From positions 1 to 37,237 of the IMG/VR virus record IMGVR_UViG_3300050821_006032: DNA of 37,237 nt. One strand, given 5' to 3'. A program made the translations under genes and the position numbers. Below, one piece after another: positions 15,701 to 22,202 of the stretch (its first letter is position 1; each line of letters opens with the position of its first letter). Under the pieces are notes generated by a model, which did not search any database, was not told the DNA's origin, and saw nothing but the letters and a program-made list of their open reading frames with translations. The stretch comes from a virus.

Positions 15701-16932
15701 GGTCCGGGGGCGCCATCTCGCCCGTCGCCGCGGATATCGTCCGCTTTTTGCTGGAGATAGACTCGGCGGGCGGCACCGACGGGGCGATCCTCGCGCGGAT
15801 CATCACCTACGGCACCGTCGAGCGGATGGACCTGCTCTACCACACCGCCGACGGGGGTTCCCTCGAGCTGATCGGCTACAACTCCGGCGGCACGCAGCTG
15901 TTCGACTCCGGGACGGTGCTGGCCGGCCTGAACGGCACCCCCGTCATGATCGACATCGAGCTGACCGCGAACGGCTCCGGCGGGGCCAGCTGGTCGCTGG
16001 CCGCGATCGAGCCCGCCGCCAGCTCAGCGCTCGGCACCTTCACCGGCACCGTCAGCAGCGTGACCGTCTCCAACGTGTCCGACGTCTACATCAGCCCGGA
16101 CTCCGACATCAGCTTCGCGTCGGCCGGGCACATCGCGGTGCAGACCTACGCCGACCCGCTGACCACCCTGGCGCAGGTGATGGCCGGGTACGCGGGCGAG
16201 CTGGCCGAGACGCGGCTGGCCCGGCTGTGCGCCGAGGAAGGGCTGAACTTCACCCTGGTGGGGCCGTCCGGGGTGACGCCGCAGATGCAGGCGCAGCAGG
16301 ACGACACGTTCCCCAACGTCATCCAGAGCTGCGAGGACGCCGACAGGGGGCTGCTATTCGAGGACCGCAACAGCTTCGGCCTGGTCTACGCGAGCCGGGT
16401 CAGCATGCAGGGGCAGACGCCCGCGCTGACGCTCGACTACTCACTCGGCCAGGTGGCGTTCCCGATGCAACCCGACACTGACGACCAGTACACCCGCAAC
16501 GACATCGCGCTGACGAGGAACAACGGGTCGAGCGCGACCGCCGTCCAGCAGACGGGCCCCATGTCGGTCCAGGCGCCGCCGAACGGCGTGGGCGACTACC
16601 TGTACACCCTCACCTGCTACGTCTACGAGGATTCGCAGCTGGCGAACATGGTGGCGTGGATGCTGATCGTCGGCACCGTCGCCGACGAACGCTTCCCGGT
16701 CATCAGCATCAACATGGCGCGGCCGGAGATCGTGGCGCTGTTCGCCACGGCAGCCGGGATCGACATGAGCGACTACCTGCAGATCGTCAACCCGCCGTCG
16801 TGGCTGACATCGCTGCCCATCCAGCAGCTCGCGTGGGGGACGGACGAGACGATCTCCAACCTCACCTGGCGCCTGGACTTCAACGCGGTCCCGGAGTCGC
16901 CGTACAGCACAGGGAACCCGCCGACATGGTGA
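12718..16932 (+). CDS. Giant minor tail protein with internal glycine-rich insertion, 1404 aa
   Basis: The GTG start at 12718 is the only sensible one. Domains in order: residues 1-225, a beta-sandwich of surface-protein type; 226-298, a Pro/Ala linker with PVISFSGV; 301-528, the conserved minor tail core (LLINGTWTDITSPW, TLRVRNDDGRFSPSN, RRYYTRLTGSLVPYGYWPDE); 529-999, very glycine-rich modules with short Thr/Tyr-containing strands; 1000-1404, the rest of the tail core (LARLCAEEGLNFTLVG, GLLFEDRNSFGLVY, MVAWMLIVGT). It probably forms the tail tip and displays the glycine-rich part for host binding. The two halves of the core are split by the insertion. Confidence 0.8.
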   Translation: MTLAPVQYAWNSATSAGSLTVTLGGADSGGTSPGPTTAGNTLAVCVQVFGGATVSSVHIGGSADNFAKAAGVVDDANSDCETWIDEGCAGAQTSVVITLSGTADVVQAYVLEWPGLLTTGLVDKTNHGTTSFGTSWSSGSTGTLSQASEVVIGAVAATPASTTTLTTPGGSWTELPQLSAADSGETSYLGVGYQSVNSTSALTYSGTTADSSLIAAVIVTLKAAPPPSAPGRAPAPPSPFTPMSLPRYWQPPPPGPVISFSGVISAAAAAVAGDQSPPVLSGSPSAAPAAVAGEFSVFNFFPDSPLGTKVELLINGTWTDITSPWVLYEQGIKITRGRPDETQSVTAAQCTLRVRNDDGRFSPSNTAGAYAPYLGRNTQIRVSVDAWVDASGTPVNYDGFRFWGECASLKPGWDQSGNFRYVDITAAGPIRRYSQGNATIGSALRRYYTRLTGSLVPYGYWPDEDVQGASEFASYVAGVPAMGFTGSPQLASDSSFGGSDAIPAVNSSSWHGQTGAASDPPGAGSIVQFTPGTYNWRCPPGVTAVTGVDTIGGGGGGGAAGPHAGGGGGGGAGQSLASSIAVTAGTTYQYVVAEGGQAGASLGAGGGPGGTSSWTGDTQACTAGGGQGGEGGDTSTGGDGGTGTYAGGEGGTGQESVTTSGSLYFTANTGGTGGASGGTAGQVSFGWQSPAGVEEIQAAVGGGGGGGGGGGQDSNGTGGAGGGGGGLNTETVQVTPLTQYNFLAGNGGNGGNSAADGQAGGDSVITGTDNGMGGFTSITGGGGSGGGSSAGSGGAGSVPGSSGGGSVKSEPGEGMGGGGGGGGGGGENGTGGTAGATNDPQPPGAGGGNGATGGWGAQSNGGSGATNGATGSGGEILDAGGGGGGGGGAVTNTSGNVGGGGGAGWCYWSWSVTGPTGGGGGGSGGMSGPGNAGSNDGTGGLPGGGGGGAGGNQGAPSGINGPGAGGGGGGGIPASATTTAAAAANGGAGVVSFAWSGGAISPVAADIVRFLLEIDSAGGTDGAILARIITYGTVERMDLLYHTADGGSLELIGYNSGGTQLFDSGTVLAGLNGTPVMIDIELTANGSGGASWSLAAIEPAASSALGTFTGTVSSVTVSNVSDVYISPDSDISFASAGHIAVQTYADPLTTLAQVMAGYAGELAETRLARLCAEEGLNFTLVGPSGVTPQMQAQQDDTFPNVIQSCEDADRGLLFEDRNSFGLVYASRVSMQGQTPALTLDYSLGQVAFPMQPDTDDQYTRNDIALTRNNGSSATAVQQTGPMSVQAPPNGVGDYLYTLTCYVYEDSQLANMVAWMLIVGTVADERFPVISINMARPEIVALFATAAGIDMSDYLQIVNPPSWLTSLPIQQLAWGTDETISNLTWRLDFNAVPESPYSTGNPPTW
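14302..15711 (+). repeat. Glycine-rich coding repeats, G-biased on the plus strand
   Basis: About 470 codons are dominated by GGC/GGN, with poly-glycine runs at 14376-14436, 14815-14850, 15165-15196 and 15354-15384. At least two units begin with similar signatures: an entry of the form PGVTAVTGVDTIGGGG or PAGVEEIQAAVGGGG, then T(T/Q)YQYVVAEGG or TQYNFLAGNGG. These resemble phage glycine-rich adhesin domains with polyglycine II helices, as known from Salmonella phage S16 gp38. The plus strand is strongly G-rich and has quadruplex potential. Confidence 0.75.
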
Positions 16933-17255
16933 AACGGATCCTCAAATGGTCGCCAGTCATCGGGCTGGCGCTGCTCATCGCGTTCTGGCGGTTCGGCGTC
17001 CAGCACTGGCTGGCCGTGCACACCGGCAGCGTGAACACGCCCGGGACGCCGCCGAACTACAACTTCTTCTCAGGCTCCGGCTCGGACCTGCAGGAGATCA
17101 CCCTGCTCGGGATCTTCGCCGGGGTGTGGCACCGGGTGAACTGCCACGAGGACGGGTGCTGGCGGATCGGCAGGCACACGGTCGACGGCACGCCGTGGTG
17201 CAACCGCCACCATCAGGCGGCCAGGCAGGACAATCAGGCTAGCCAGGACCGATGA
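16926..17255 (+). CDS. Small membrane protein of the lysis region, 109 aa
   Basis: The ATG at 16926 overlaps the giant tail gene stop by 7 bases. An N-terminal membrane helix (SPVIGLALLIAFWRF) is followed by the motif NYNFFSGSGSDLQEITLLGI, then HRVNCHEDGCWRIGRHTVDG and CNRHH. I recall this FFSG..SD / CWRIGRH signature from many actinophage proteins near endolysins. Function is unknown. The Cys/His cluster could bind zinc. Confidence 0.7.
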   Translation: MVKRILKWSPVIGLALLIAFWRFGVQHWLAVHTGSVNTPGTPPNYNFFSGSGSDLQEITLLGIFAGVWHRVNCHEDGCWRIGRHTVDGTPWCNRHHQAARQDNQASQDR

Positions 17256-17271
17256 GGACGGAAGAGGTGAC

Positions 17272-17649
17272 ATGAGCCCGGAATGGCTGACCGCGCTGAC
17301 CGCGCTCGTCGTCGCTGTCGCCGGGTGCGTGGCCTGGGCGCTGCGGTGGGCGTGGCGGATCCTGCGGCGCATCAGTCACTTCCTCGATGACTATGCGGGC
17401 CAGCCCGCCCGCGACGGCCTGCCTGCCCGGCCGGGGTTCATGGCCAGGCTGGCATCGGTCGAGGAGTCGCTGGCTCACGTGGTCACCGAGACGAGCCCGA
17501 ACCATGGCACGTCGCTGCGGGACATCGTGATACGCACGGCGTCGGATGTCGCCGACATCAAGGCCGAGCAGGCGGCGGTACGTGTCCGGCTGGAAGTGTT
17601 CGACGCCGGGCGCGCGCCGCGCGGGAAGGAAGGACATGAGACGACTTAA
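17272..17649 (+). CDS. Membrane-anchored protein, possibly holin-associated (DUF2746-like), 125 aa
   Basis: The ATG at 17272 follows GGAAGAGGTGAC. An N-terminal membrane helix (ALTALVVAVAGCVAWALRWAW) leads into a helical cytoplasmic region with HFLDDYAGQPARDGLPARPGF, ASVEESLAHV and NHGTSLRDIV. The arrangement resembles DUF2746-type proteins found next to actinophage lysins. A role in lysis (holin or lysis regulator) is inferred from position just before the endolysin. Confidence 0.65.
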   Translation: MSPEWLTALTALVVAVAGCVAWALRWAWRILRRISHFLDDYAGQPARDGLPARPGFMARLASVEESLAHVVTETSPNHGTSLRDIVIRTASDVADIKAEQAAVRVRLEVFDAGRAPRGKEGHETT

Positions 17650-17971
17650 GGTCACGCCGATGCAGGCCATGGGCGGCCTGGTCGCGCTCACGCTGATCGT
17701 GGGTGGCGGCAACCTGTGGTCGAGCTACGATCAGGCCCGGTCGCAGGCCCGTGCCGTGCTGGCCGCCGAGCAGCGTGAGCAGGCCGAGCAGCAGCGGGCG
17801 GCGCAGCTCCTCGAGGAGAAGCTGTGCACGACGCTCGGGCGGCTCGAGGCGAACAAGCCGCCGGCCGGAAATCCGGCGACGAACCCTAGTCGCGAGTACG
17901 ACCAGAACAACCACGCGATACTCGACGAGCTCGGCCCCGATATCGGCTGCAAGCAGAGGAGCACACCGTGA
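17636..17971 (+). CDS. Small membrane/coiled-coil protein of the lysis cassette, 111 aa
   Basis: The ATG at 17636 lies within the end of the previous gene and follows GGAAGGAC. A single membrane helix (AMGGLVALTLIVGGGNLW) is followed by an Ala/Glu/Gln/Arg-rich coiled coil (AEQREQAEQQRAAQLLEE) and a conserved-looking end, LCTTLGRLEANKPPAGNP and DIGC. One membrane anchor plus an external coiled coil just before the endolysin suggests a holin or spanin-like function; neither is proven. Confidence 0.65.
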   Translation: MRRLKVTPMQAMGGLVALTLIVGGGNLWSSYDQARSQARAVLAAEQREQAEQQRAAQLLEEKLCTTLGRLEANKPPAGNPATNPSREYDQNNHAILDELGPDIGCKQRSTP

Positions 17972-18603
17972 CGCAGACCACCGTCGTCCAGGGCCTGGAT
18001 ATCTCAGACTGGCAGGGCGCCTACGACTGGGAGCAGTGGAAAGGCCGGATCGGGTTCGGCGCGGCCAAGGCCGCCGAAGGTGACGCGGTCACCGACCCGG
18101 ACTTCGGCCACAACTGGAACGCCATGTGGGAACTCGACCGGCTGATGCCCCGGTTCGCCTACCTGTACTTCCACGCGGGTCTTGACCCGGTCGTCCAGGC
18201 GGCGCACCTGGTGGCCACCGTCCGCGGCCACGGACTGCTGCCCGGCGACAACTTCCTGTTCGACTTCGAGGAGACCGAGCCGGGATCCGGCCGGAACGAC
18301 GGCATCCCGCCCGCTGTCGCCGCGGCCCGGGCCAGGATCTGCCTGCAGCGGATCAACGACCTGGCCCCAGGTCACCGGGTGCTGGTGTACCTGTCCCCGT
18401 CGTTCGCGGCCGAGGGTAACAGCGACGGCCTGGACCCGTGGCACCTGTGGGCGGCCGACTACGGGGTGGACACGCCCGCGGTGCCTGCGCCGTGGAAGAC
18501 GTGGACGTTCTGGCAGTGGACCGATCAGCCCGTCGACCGGGACCGGTTCAACGGGACCGGAGAGCAGCTGCTCGAGTTCTGCCGGATGCCGGCCAAGCGC
18601 TGA
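17968..18603 (+). CDS. Endolysin, GH25 family lysozyme (muramidase)
   Basis: This 211-aa enzyme is expected to hydrolyse the MurNAc-GlcNAc bond of peptidoglycan at the end of infection. The start is GTG overlapping the previous stop (GTGA). GH25 features: QGLDISDWQG at residues 8-17 with Asp11, LFDFEET with the DxE pair Asp99/Glu101, and WTFWQWTDQP near the C terminus, the usual last strand with a WQWT motif. It consists of the catalytic domain only, with no clear cell-wall-binding module and no signal peptide, so a holin should be needed for access. Confidence 0.9.
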   Translation: MTQTTVVQGLDISDWQGAYDWEQWKGRIGFGAAKAAEGDAVTDPDFGHNWNAMWELDRLMPRFAYLYFHAGLDPVVQAAHLVATVRGHGLLPGDNFLFDFEETEPGSGRNDGIPPAVAAARARICLQRINDLAPGHRVLVYLSPSFAAEGNSDGLDPWHLWAADYGVDTPAVPAPWKTWTFWQWTDQPVDRDRFNGTGEQLLEFCRMPAKR

Positions 18604-18610
18604 GGGCGGA

Positions 18611-18656
18611 GGGCGGGCACACGTCCCTCGGGGGGGAGGAGAGAGGGTGCCCGCCC
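18611..18656 (+). terminator. GC-rich hairpin after the endolysin
   Basis: A perfect 10-bp inverted repeat, GGGCGGGCAC at 18611-18620 and GTGCCCGCCC at 18647-18656, lies 7 bases after the endolysin stop and encloses a 26-base loop with its own short CCCTC/GAGG pairing. There is no T-run. It would end the long late transcript and also lies downstream of the opposing gene at 18705-18935. Confidence 0.55.
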
Positions 18657-18704
18657 GCGCCCCCGCGCGGCTGGCCACCGCGGGGTAAGCGGCCAGCCGC
18701 AGCC

Positions 18705-18935
18705 CTAGACGCCGGAATGATCGTCGTCGGCGCCGAGGGATTCCAGCTTGTCGAGCAGCGCCTCCAGCGTGTACCGGTTGATCTCGGTACTGCCATCAGC
18801 CTCGGGAATGACAGCTTTCCAGTACTTGCCGTGATAGGTGATCACGGTGTCCGGGTGCGCGGCCTCGTACGCCTCGCGCCTCGGCACCTGATCGGCATAC
18901 TCGGGTTCGCCCCTGACCATCGCCGGGTAACCCAT
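18705..18935 (-). CDS. Small hypothetical protein, 76 aa
   Basis: The ATG at 18935 is preceded by a purine-rich GAGGGGGGGATTC ribosome site on the minus strand. The protein begins MGYPAMVRGEPEYADQVPRR, has the middle segment VITYHGKYWKAVIP and ends with a helix (LEALLDKLESLGADD). It is transcribed divergently from the GntR gene and convergently with the late operon. No family is recognised. Codon use is normal for the element. Confidence 0.55.
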   Translation of the reverse strand: MGYPAMVRGEPEYADQVPRREAYEAAHPDTVITYHGKYWKAVIPEADGSTEINRYTLEALLDKLESLGADDDHSGV

Positions 18936-19082
18936 CGCGAGAATCCCCCCCTCGGTAGCCCGGGCCGCCGCGACGGAGCACCGGCGGGCCGGGAATCCCA
19001 CTGTAACCGGGATGGGAAGGTCTGTACCTGCCCGTACCGGGTAGTTCTTACTTACCTCTGCCCGTCTACGCTGTTGAGCATC

Positions 19083-19367
19083 ATGGGTGATGCACGTGAG
19101 GTTATTGATTACGGAGTGGCGGCGCCGGTTTACCGGCAGCTCGCCGCGATCCTCCGTGCCCGCATCCTGGCCCGCCGGATCGACCCGGGCCACGTCGTGC
19201 CGTCGGAGAAGCAGCTAGAGCAAGAGTTCGGCCTCTCCCGGAACACCAGCCGCCGGGCAATCGCGCTGCTGCGCGACGAGGGCCTGGTCGTCACCGTCGC
19301 CGGGCGCGGCTCCTACGTGGTCAGCGAGGCCGAACTCCGCGAGTATCAAAGCTCCCAGCCGGACTAG
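19083..19367 (+). CDS. GntR-family winged-helix regulator, DNA-binding domain only, 94 aa
   Basis: The protein consists of a GntR wHTH and almost nothing else: PVYRQLAAILRARILAR, PGHVVPSEKQLEQEFGLSRNT, SRRAIALLRDEGLV and GRGSYVV, the hallmark blocks. Effector-binding domains are missing. The ATG at 19083 lacks an obvious ribosome site and may be read from a near-leaderless mRNA (TTCTTA and TACGCT, spaced 16, end just upstream). Small GntR proteins such as KorSA control transfer and excision genes in pSAM2-type AICEs; a similar role here is an inference. Confidence 0.8.
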   Translation: MGDAREVIDYGVAAPVYRQLAAILRARILARRIDPGHVVPSEKQLEQEFGLSRNTSRRAIALLRDEGLVVTVAGRGSYVVSEAELREYQSSQPD

Positions 19368-19469
19368 CCGCGGCCCGTTCGCGTGGGTGATCCTGGCGTC
19401 GTGGCCGCGGCGCCCCAGCGCCAGCATCACCTCGGTCACCAGCGCGGCGGCGTCGGACTCACGGACCAT
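19215..19469 (-). pseudogene. Possible 5' remnant of a gene overlapping GntR, 84 aa
   Basis: The minus-strand ATG at 19469 has an excellent ribosome site (GAGAGGAGACCG). The first 34 residues, from MVRESDAAALVTEVMLALGR onwards, look like a genuine N terminus. The remainder is antisense to the GntR gene for about 150 bp and looks like random sequence. It is either a gene truncated when the GntR segment was joined or a real small gene with unusual overlap. Low confidence. Confidence 0.35.
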
Positions 19470-19490
19470 CGGTCTCCTCTCAGGCAAGGG

Positions 19491-19534
19491 ACTGCCCGCC
19501 GGGGGAGTCACCGCAAGACATCCCGGCGGGCAGT
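19491..19534 (-). terminator. Hairpin terminator after the secreted-protein gene
   Basis: A perfect 10-bp inverted repeat, ACTGCCCGCC at 19491-19500 and GGCGGGCAGT at 19525-19534, lies 14 bases beyond the minus-strand stop at 19548. The loop contains additional GGGGG/CCC pairing. It would end the minus-strand operon 22125-19548. No T-run is present. Confidence 0.6.
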
Positions 19535-19547
19535 CGGTCAGTCAGCC

Positions 19548-20390
19548 CTACGGGCTGGTCGAGCCCTCGGACAGGTCGAACTCCGAGCCGGTACTGTCCA
19601 GGCTCGAGTTCGCGGACAGGATCGGCTGGCTGGATGCGTTGACCAGCACGCCCTGCCGCAGGTTCCAGTGCCCCGGGACGTGAATGCTGCCGAACTGCCT
19701 GGACGACGAGTAGTAGTTCGCGGCCGCGCCGGTGAACTGGGTCAGCAGGATGCTCGCCGGGGCGGTCAGGTCCGGCGTGGCCGTCAGCGCGCCGATGCCG
19801 AACTCGTAGAAGTTCTCCGGCGGGGTGCTCACGGTCGGGTTGCGGCAGCCCCACGTCTGGTCCGGGTCGCAGACGGTGAACTCGACGGTGTGATGCCGGG
19901 CCCTCGGGTTGTAGTAGATGGAGAGCTGCACCTGGTCGCCGGTCGCGACGGGCTGCGCGGTGCCCTCCCCGGCGATCGGCGTGCCGGTGCCGCCATTCAG
20001 CAGGCCGCCCTGGATGCAGTCATCCTCGTAGGTGCCGGTCAGCGTGCCGGTGCCGTACTCCACCACGTACACCCCGGCCGACGGCGACTCGATGCCGAGC
20101 TGGAACGCGTGCCCGGTGTTCGGGTCGCACAGTTCCAGGCCGACGGCGCCCTCGGCGCCGGTGCCGTTCAGGTCAACCAGCGACGTGCTGGCCTGCAGCG
20201 TCCCCTGCACATACCGGAACCTGGTGCGGCCGTTGTCGACGGCGTAGTAGCCGGCCTCGCCGCCGCTAGTCGTGGCGGTGATGCTCGTGACCGGTACGGC
20301 CGGGACCGCCGCGGTGGCTGGCAGTGCCGCGAGGGCGACGCCGAGCAGGGCCGCGGCCAGCGCGGCGCCTGCGGCCTTCAAGTACCTCAT
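19548..20390 (-). CDS. Secreted protein of unknown function, possible lysogenic-conversion gene
   Basis: This 280-aa protein has a clear Sec signal peptide: MRYLK, then AAGAALAAALLGVALAAL, and a likely cleavage after PATA. The mature part is beta-rich with several aromatic strands (GYYAVDNGRTRFRYVQGTLQ, QLSIYYNPRARHHTVEFTVC, ENFYEFGIGALT) and four Cys, which suggests an extracellular lectin-like or jelly-roll fold. The ATG at 20390 follows AAGGAGTGATC; a GTG six bases upstream is an alternative. It sits in the lysogeny region on the strand opposite the late genes, a usual place for cargo expressed by the prophage. No enzyme family is recognised. Confidence 0.7.
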   Translation of the reverse strand: MRYLKAAGAALAAALLGVALAALPATAAVPAVPVTSITATTSGGEAGYYAVDNGRTRFRYVQGTLQASTSLVDLNGTGAEGAVGLELCDPNTGHAFQLGIESPSAGVYVVEYGTGTLTGTYEDDCIQGGLLNGGTGTPIAGEGTAQPVATGDQVQLSIYYNPRARHHTVEFTVCDPDQTWGCRNPTVSTPPENFYEFGIGALTATPDLTAPASILLTQFTGAAANYYSSSRQFGSIHVPGHWNLRQGVLVNASSQPILSANSSLDSTGSEFDLSEGSTSP

Positions 20391-20426
20391 GATCACTCCT
20401 TCCGCCGGGGTCGGTCCCCGGACGTC

Positions 20427-20522
20427 TCAGGTGCCCGCCAGCAGCACGACCGCGAGGCACGTCAGGCCCAGCGCGGTGGCGGCCATGACCCCGGCCAGAT
20501 GGGCGAGGAAACGCACGCTCAT
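20427..20522 (-). CDS. Tiny membrane peptide, 31 aa
   Basis: An ATG at 20522 opens a 31-codon frame that is almost wholly a hydrophobic helix (VMAATALGLTCLAVVLLAGT) with a basic start (MSVRFLAHL). It lies 7 bases after the upstream stop at 20530 and just before the secreted-protein gene. Small membrane peptides of this kind are common in mobile elements. A ribosome site is not obvious, so translation may be coupled. Confidence 0.4.
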   Translation of the reverse strand: MSVRFLAHLAGVMAATALGLTCLAVVLLAGT

Positions 20523-20529
20523 TCAGCCA

Positions 20530-20898
20530 TCACCGCCGCACTGGATCGCATGGCCCGGAGCGGTCGTGGCGTACCCGCACGCCGCGCATCTCGCCGCGGG
20601 GGGGGGGCGCCGCGGCTGGTATATCCGCTGGCATATTCCCGGCGGCTGGCTGGTCGTCCAGCGGATCCGGGCCAGGGCCCATGAACGCATCGAGCTGCCG
20701 GCGCCCGATCACGGCGCCCGCGCCCTCGTACACGTAAGGCTGGGCGGCCAGCTCGGCCTCTACCCGCGCGGCGATCTCAGCGCGATCGGGGCGCGGGTAA
20801 GGCGCCCATTCGGCAATCGGCCCGGAAACTGGAGGCTCCTGCCTCGCCGGGTGCCTAGGCACCGGAGGCCTCCGTGGCCGGCGCGGCCGGATAGGCAT
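20530..20898 (-). CDS. Hypothetical Pro/Arg-rich protein, 122 aa
   Basis: The ATG at 20898 lies 43 bases inside the end of the upstream gene. The N terminus is basic and Pro-rich (MPIRPRRPRRPPVPRH). The middle is more structured, with YPRPDRAEIAARVEAELAAQ and VIGRRQLDAFMGPGP, and the end is basic. It may be mostly disordered. No family is recognised; it is supported by frame continuity in a minus-strand operon. Confidence 0.5.
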   Translation of the reverse strand: MPIRPRRPRRPPVPRHPARQEPPVSGPIAEWAPYPRPDRAEIAARVEAELAAQPYVYEGAGAVIGRRQLDAFMGPGPDPLDDQPAAGNMPADIPAAAPPPRGEMRGVRVRHDRSGPCDPVRR

Positions 20899-21370
20899 CG
20901 CCGCCGCCCCCGGTTTCTGCAGGCCGCAGGTTGTACGTCTGGTAGTCGTCGCAGTAGCCCGGGCAGCGGCACCCGCCGCAATTCCAGCAGTGCTGGTGGC
21001 GGCAGCGGTCGTCGCCATCGTCGTAACAGCCCTCGTTTCCGCAATCGTGTTCGCAGTACTCGTCGTCGTAATCGTCTTCGGCGTCGTCAGACGCCGGGGC
21101 TTCCGGCTTCCATCCGGTTCCGGGCTCACCGGCGAGCAGCGTGTACCGCTCGCTGTCGCCAGCGCCCTCGATCTCCTCGACGGTGACATCGGCGCGCTGC
21201 CGGGCGGCGGTAAGGAAGTAGTCCGCGTGCTCGCCCGGGCACATGACGAGCCACGTCTCGCGTTCTTCGGGGCCGCGTCCCTCGAGCCAGTTGGAGATCG
21301 GCGCGGTGGCAGCCCACGCGTCCATCCGGCTACCGGGCGACGCCGTGACCAGGAACCTGCGGACGCTCAC
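20855..21370 (-). CDS. Cys/His/Asp-rich hypothetical protein, 171 aa
   Basis: The GTG at 21370 overlaps the upstream stop (GTGA). The N-terminal 90 residues look globular (MSVRRFLVTASPGSRMDAWA, ETWLVMCPGEHADYFLTAAR). Residues about 100-150 hold an acidic and cysteine-dense segment (YCEHDCGNEGC, RCRHQHCWNCGGCRCPGYC) able to bind several metal ions. The pattern suggests a metal-binding domain rather than an enzyme. It belongs to the same operon as its neighbours. Confidence 0.6.
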   Translation of the reverse strand: MSVRRFLVTASPGSRMDAWAATAPISNWLEGRGPEERETWLVMCPGEHADYFLTAARQRADVTVEEIEGAGDSERYTLLAGEPGTGWKPEAPASDDAEDDYDDEYCEHDCGNEGCYDDGDDRCRHQHCWNCGGCRCPGYCDDYQTYNLRPAETGGGGDAYPAAPATEASGA

Positions 21371-21855
21371 TCGAAGGCCCAGGCTTCCGGGTCGGTGATC
21401 TGCGCGGCGGCCTTGCGGATCGCGGCGGCCAGCTCGCGGATCTGGTCCGGGGCGGCGGCGGCGAGGACCTCGACGGCCCCTGCGAGCTTCTCCGCATCGT
21501 GGGCCTTGAGCCACAGCGCGCCGGCCACGCCCGAGCTGGAGGTCACCGAAACCTGCGGGCCGCCGCTGTTGTCGCCGATCTGGACGCGGCCAGCGGCGAC
21601 ATAGTCCCAGGCCGGAGTGCGGATGAACGTCGCGCCGTCCGAGTGGTGGCTGAACACCAGGCCGGGCCCGCGCTCCTCCTCATGGTCGATGGTGCACCAC
21701 GGCGGGCACGGGTGGCCGTTGCGGTTGGTGGGGGTGGCGGGCGCGCACTGGTGAGGGCTCCTGGCGTGCGGCAGGGCGCTGTAGGTAGCGCCGCATCCGG
21801 TGCACGTGTATTCGGTCCACTCGTCCGGCTTGGCGGTGTCTGCGGTGATGGTCAT
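21367..21855 (-). CDS. Zinc-finger-like hypothetical protein (DUF6907-like), 162 aa
   Basis: An AAAGGGAGTC ribosome site precedes the ATG at 21855. Residues 17-40 contain CTGCGATYSALPHARSPHQC, a zinc knuckle. Then HPCPPWCTIDHEEE and FSHHSDG give a second Cys/His cluster resembling DUF6907 proteins of actinobacteria. The C-terminal half is helical (LAGAVEVLAAAAPDQIRELA). Known members are uncharacterised. Confidence 0.6.
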   Translation of the reverse strand: MTITADTAKPDEWTEYTCTGCGATYSALPHARSPHQCAPATPTNRNGHPCPPWCTIDHEEERGPGLVFSHHSDGATFIRTPAWDYVAAGRVQIGDNSGGPQVSVTSSSGVAGALWLKAHDAEKLAGAVEVLAAAAPDQIRELAAAIRKAAAQITDPEAWAFE

Positions 21856-21879
21856 TGCGGTGACTCCCTTTGATGCTGG

Positions 21880-22125
21880 TCAGGCGGTCTGCCGGACGCC
21901 GCGCGTCTGCCGCTTGATGTAGTCGGCCAGGTCGTCGCTGCGGACGCGTGTCTTCGACTTCCGCGACCCGGGGGCAGCGATGTCGACGGCGCGGAGCGCT
22001 CCGGCTGCGATCAGCCGGTACACGTGCATCCCGGACACGTCACCCAGCAGCTCGGCAGTCTGGGGGATCGTGTAGAGCCTGAGCTCCGGATGTCCTGGAT
22101 CGGGACGCGTAACGGCGTTCTGCAT
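21880..22125 (-). CDS. Excisionase-like / MerR-type helix-turn-helix protein, 81 aa
   Basis: The protein has a winged-helix pattern of the HTH_17/excisionase type: LRLYTIPQTAELLGDVSGMH, VYRLIAAGALRAVDI, a basic wing (RKSKTRVRSDDLADYIKR) and a short tail. It would bind DNA and could act as recombination directionality factor for the integrase at 22638. It is transcribed away from the XRE-integrase operon across a 77-bp control region. The ATG at 22125 is preferred; a GTG at 22131 is possible. Confidence 0.7.
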   Translation of the reverse strand: MQNAVTRPDPGHPELRLYTIPQTAELLGDVSGMHVYRLIAAGALRAVDIAAPGSRKSKTRVRSDDLADYIKRQTRGVRQTA

Positions 22126-22151
22126 GAGCACAGGGAATCACATGATGCCAC

Positions 22152-22198
22152 TGGACGCAACCTGATCTAGGACATAGGATCTCGTCCTGATGGAGGAC
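22152..22198 (+). promoter_or_regulatory. Promoter/operator between xis-like and XRE-integrase genes
   Basis: TGGACG (22152-22157), 17 bases, then TAGGAT (22175-22180) makes a plausible promoter for the XRE-integrase operon. An inverted repeat AGGAC-N10-GTCCT (22169-22188) spans the -10 and suits autoregulation by an HTH protein. A third copy, GGAGGAC (22192-22198), includes the ribosome site of the XRE gene. Confidence 0.5.
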
Positions 22199-22202
22199 GC
22201 TT

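Noticed and set aside
14316-15843. Long Pro-rich frames on the minus strand across the glycine-rich region.
   Set aside because: Poly-Pro is the direct complement of poly-Gly codons. No start signals.
18438-19082. In-frame upstream extension of the GntR gene through the endolysin end.
   Set aside because: It would run antisense over the 76-aa gene and out of frame with the endolysin; the wHTH begins right after the ATG at 19083.
19383-20684. A 433-codon plus-strand frame opposite the secreted-protein gene.
   Set aside because: It is an Arg/Gly/Ala/Val-rich shadow; the opposite strand has a signal peptide, ribosome site and terminator.
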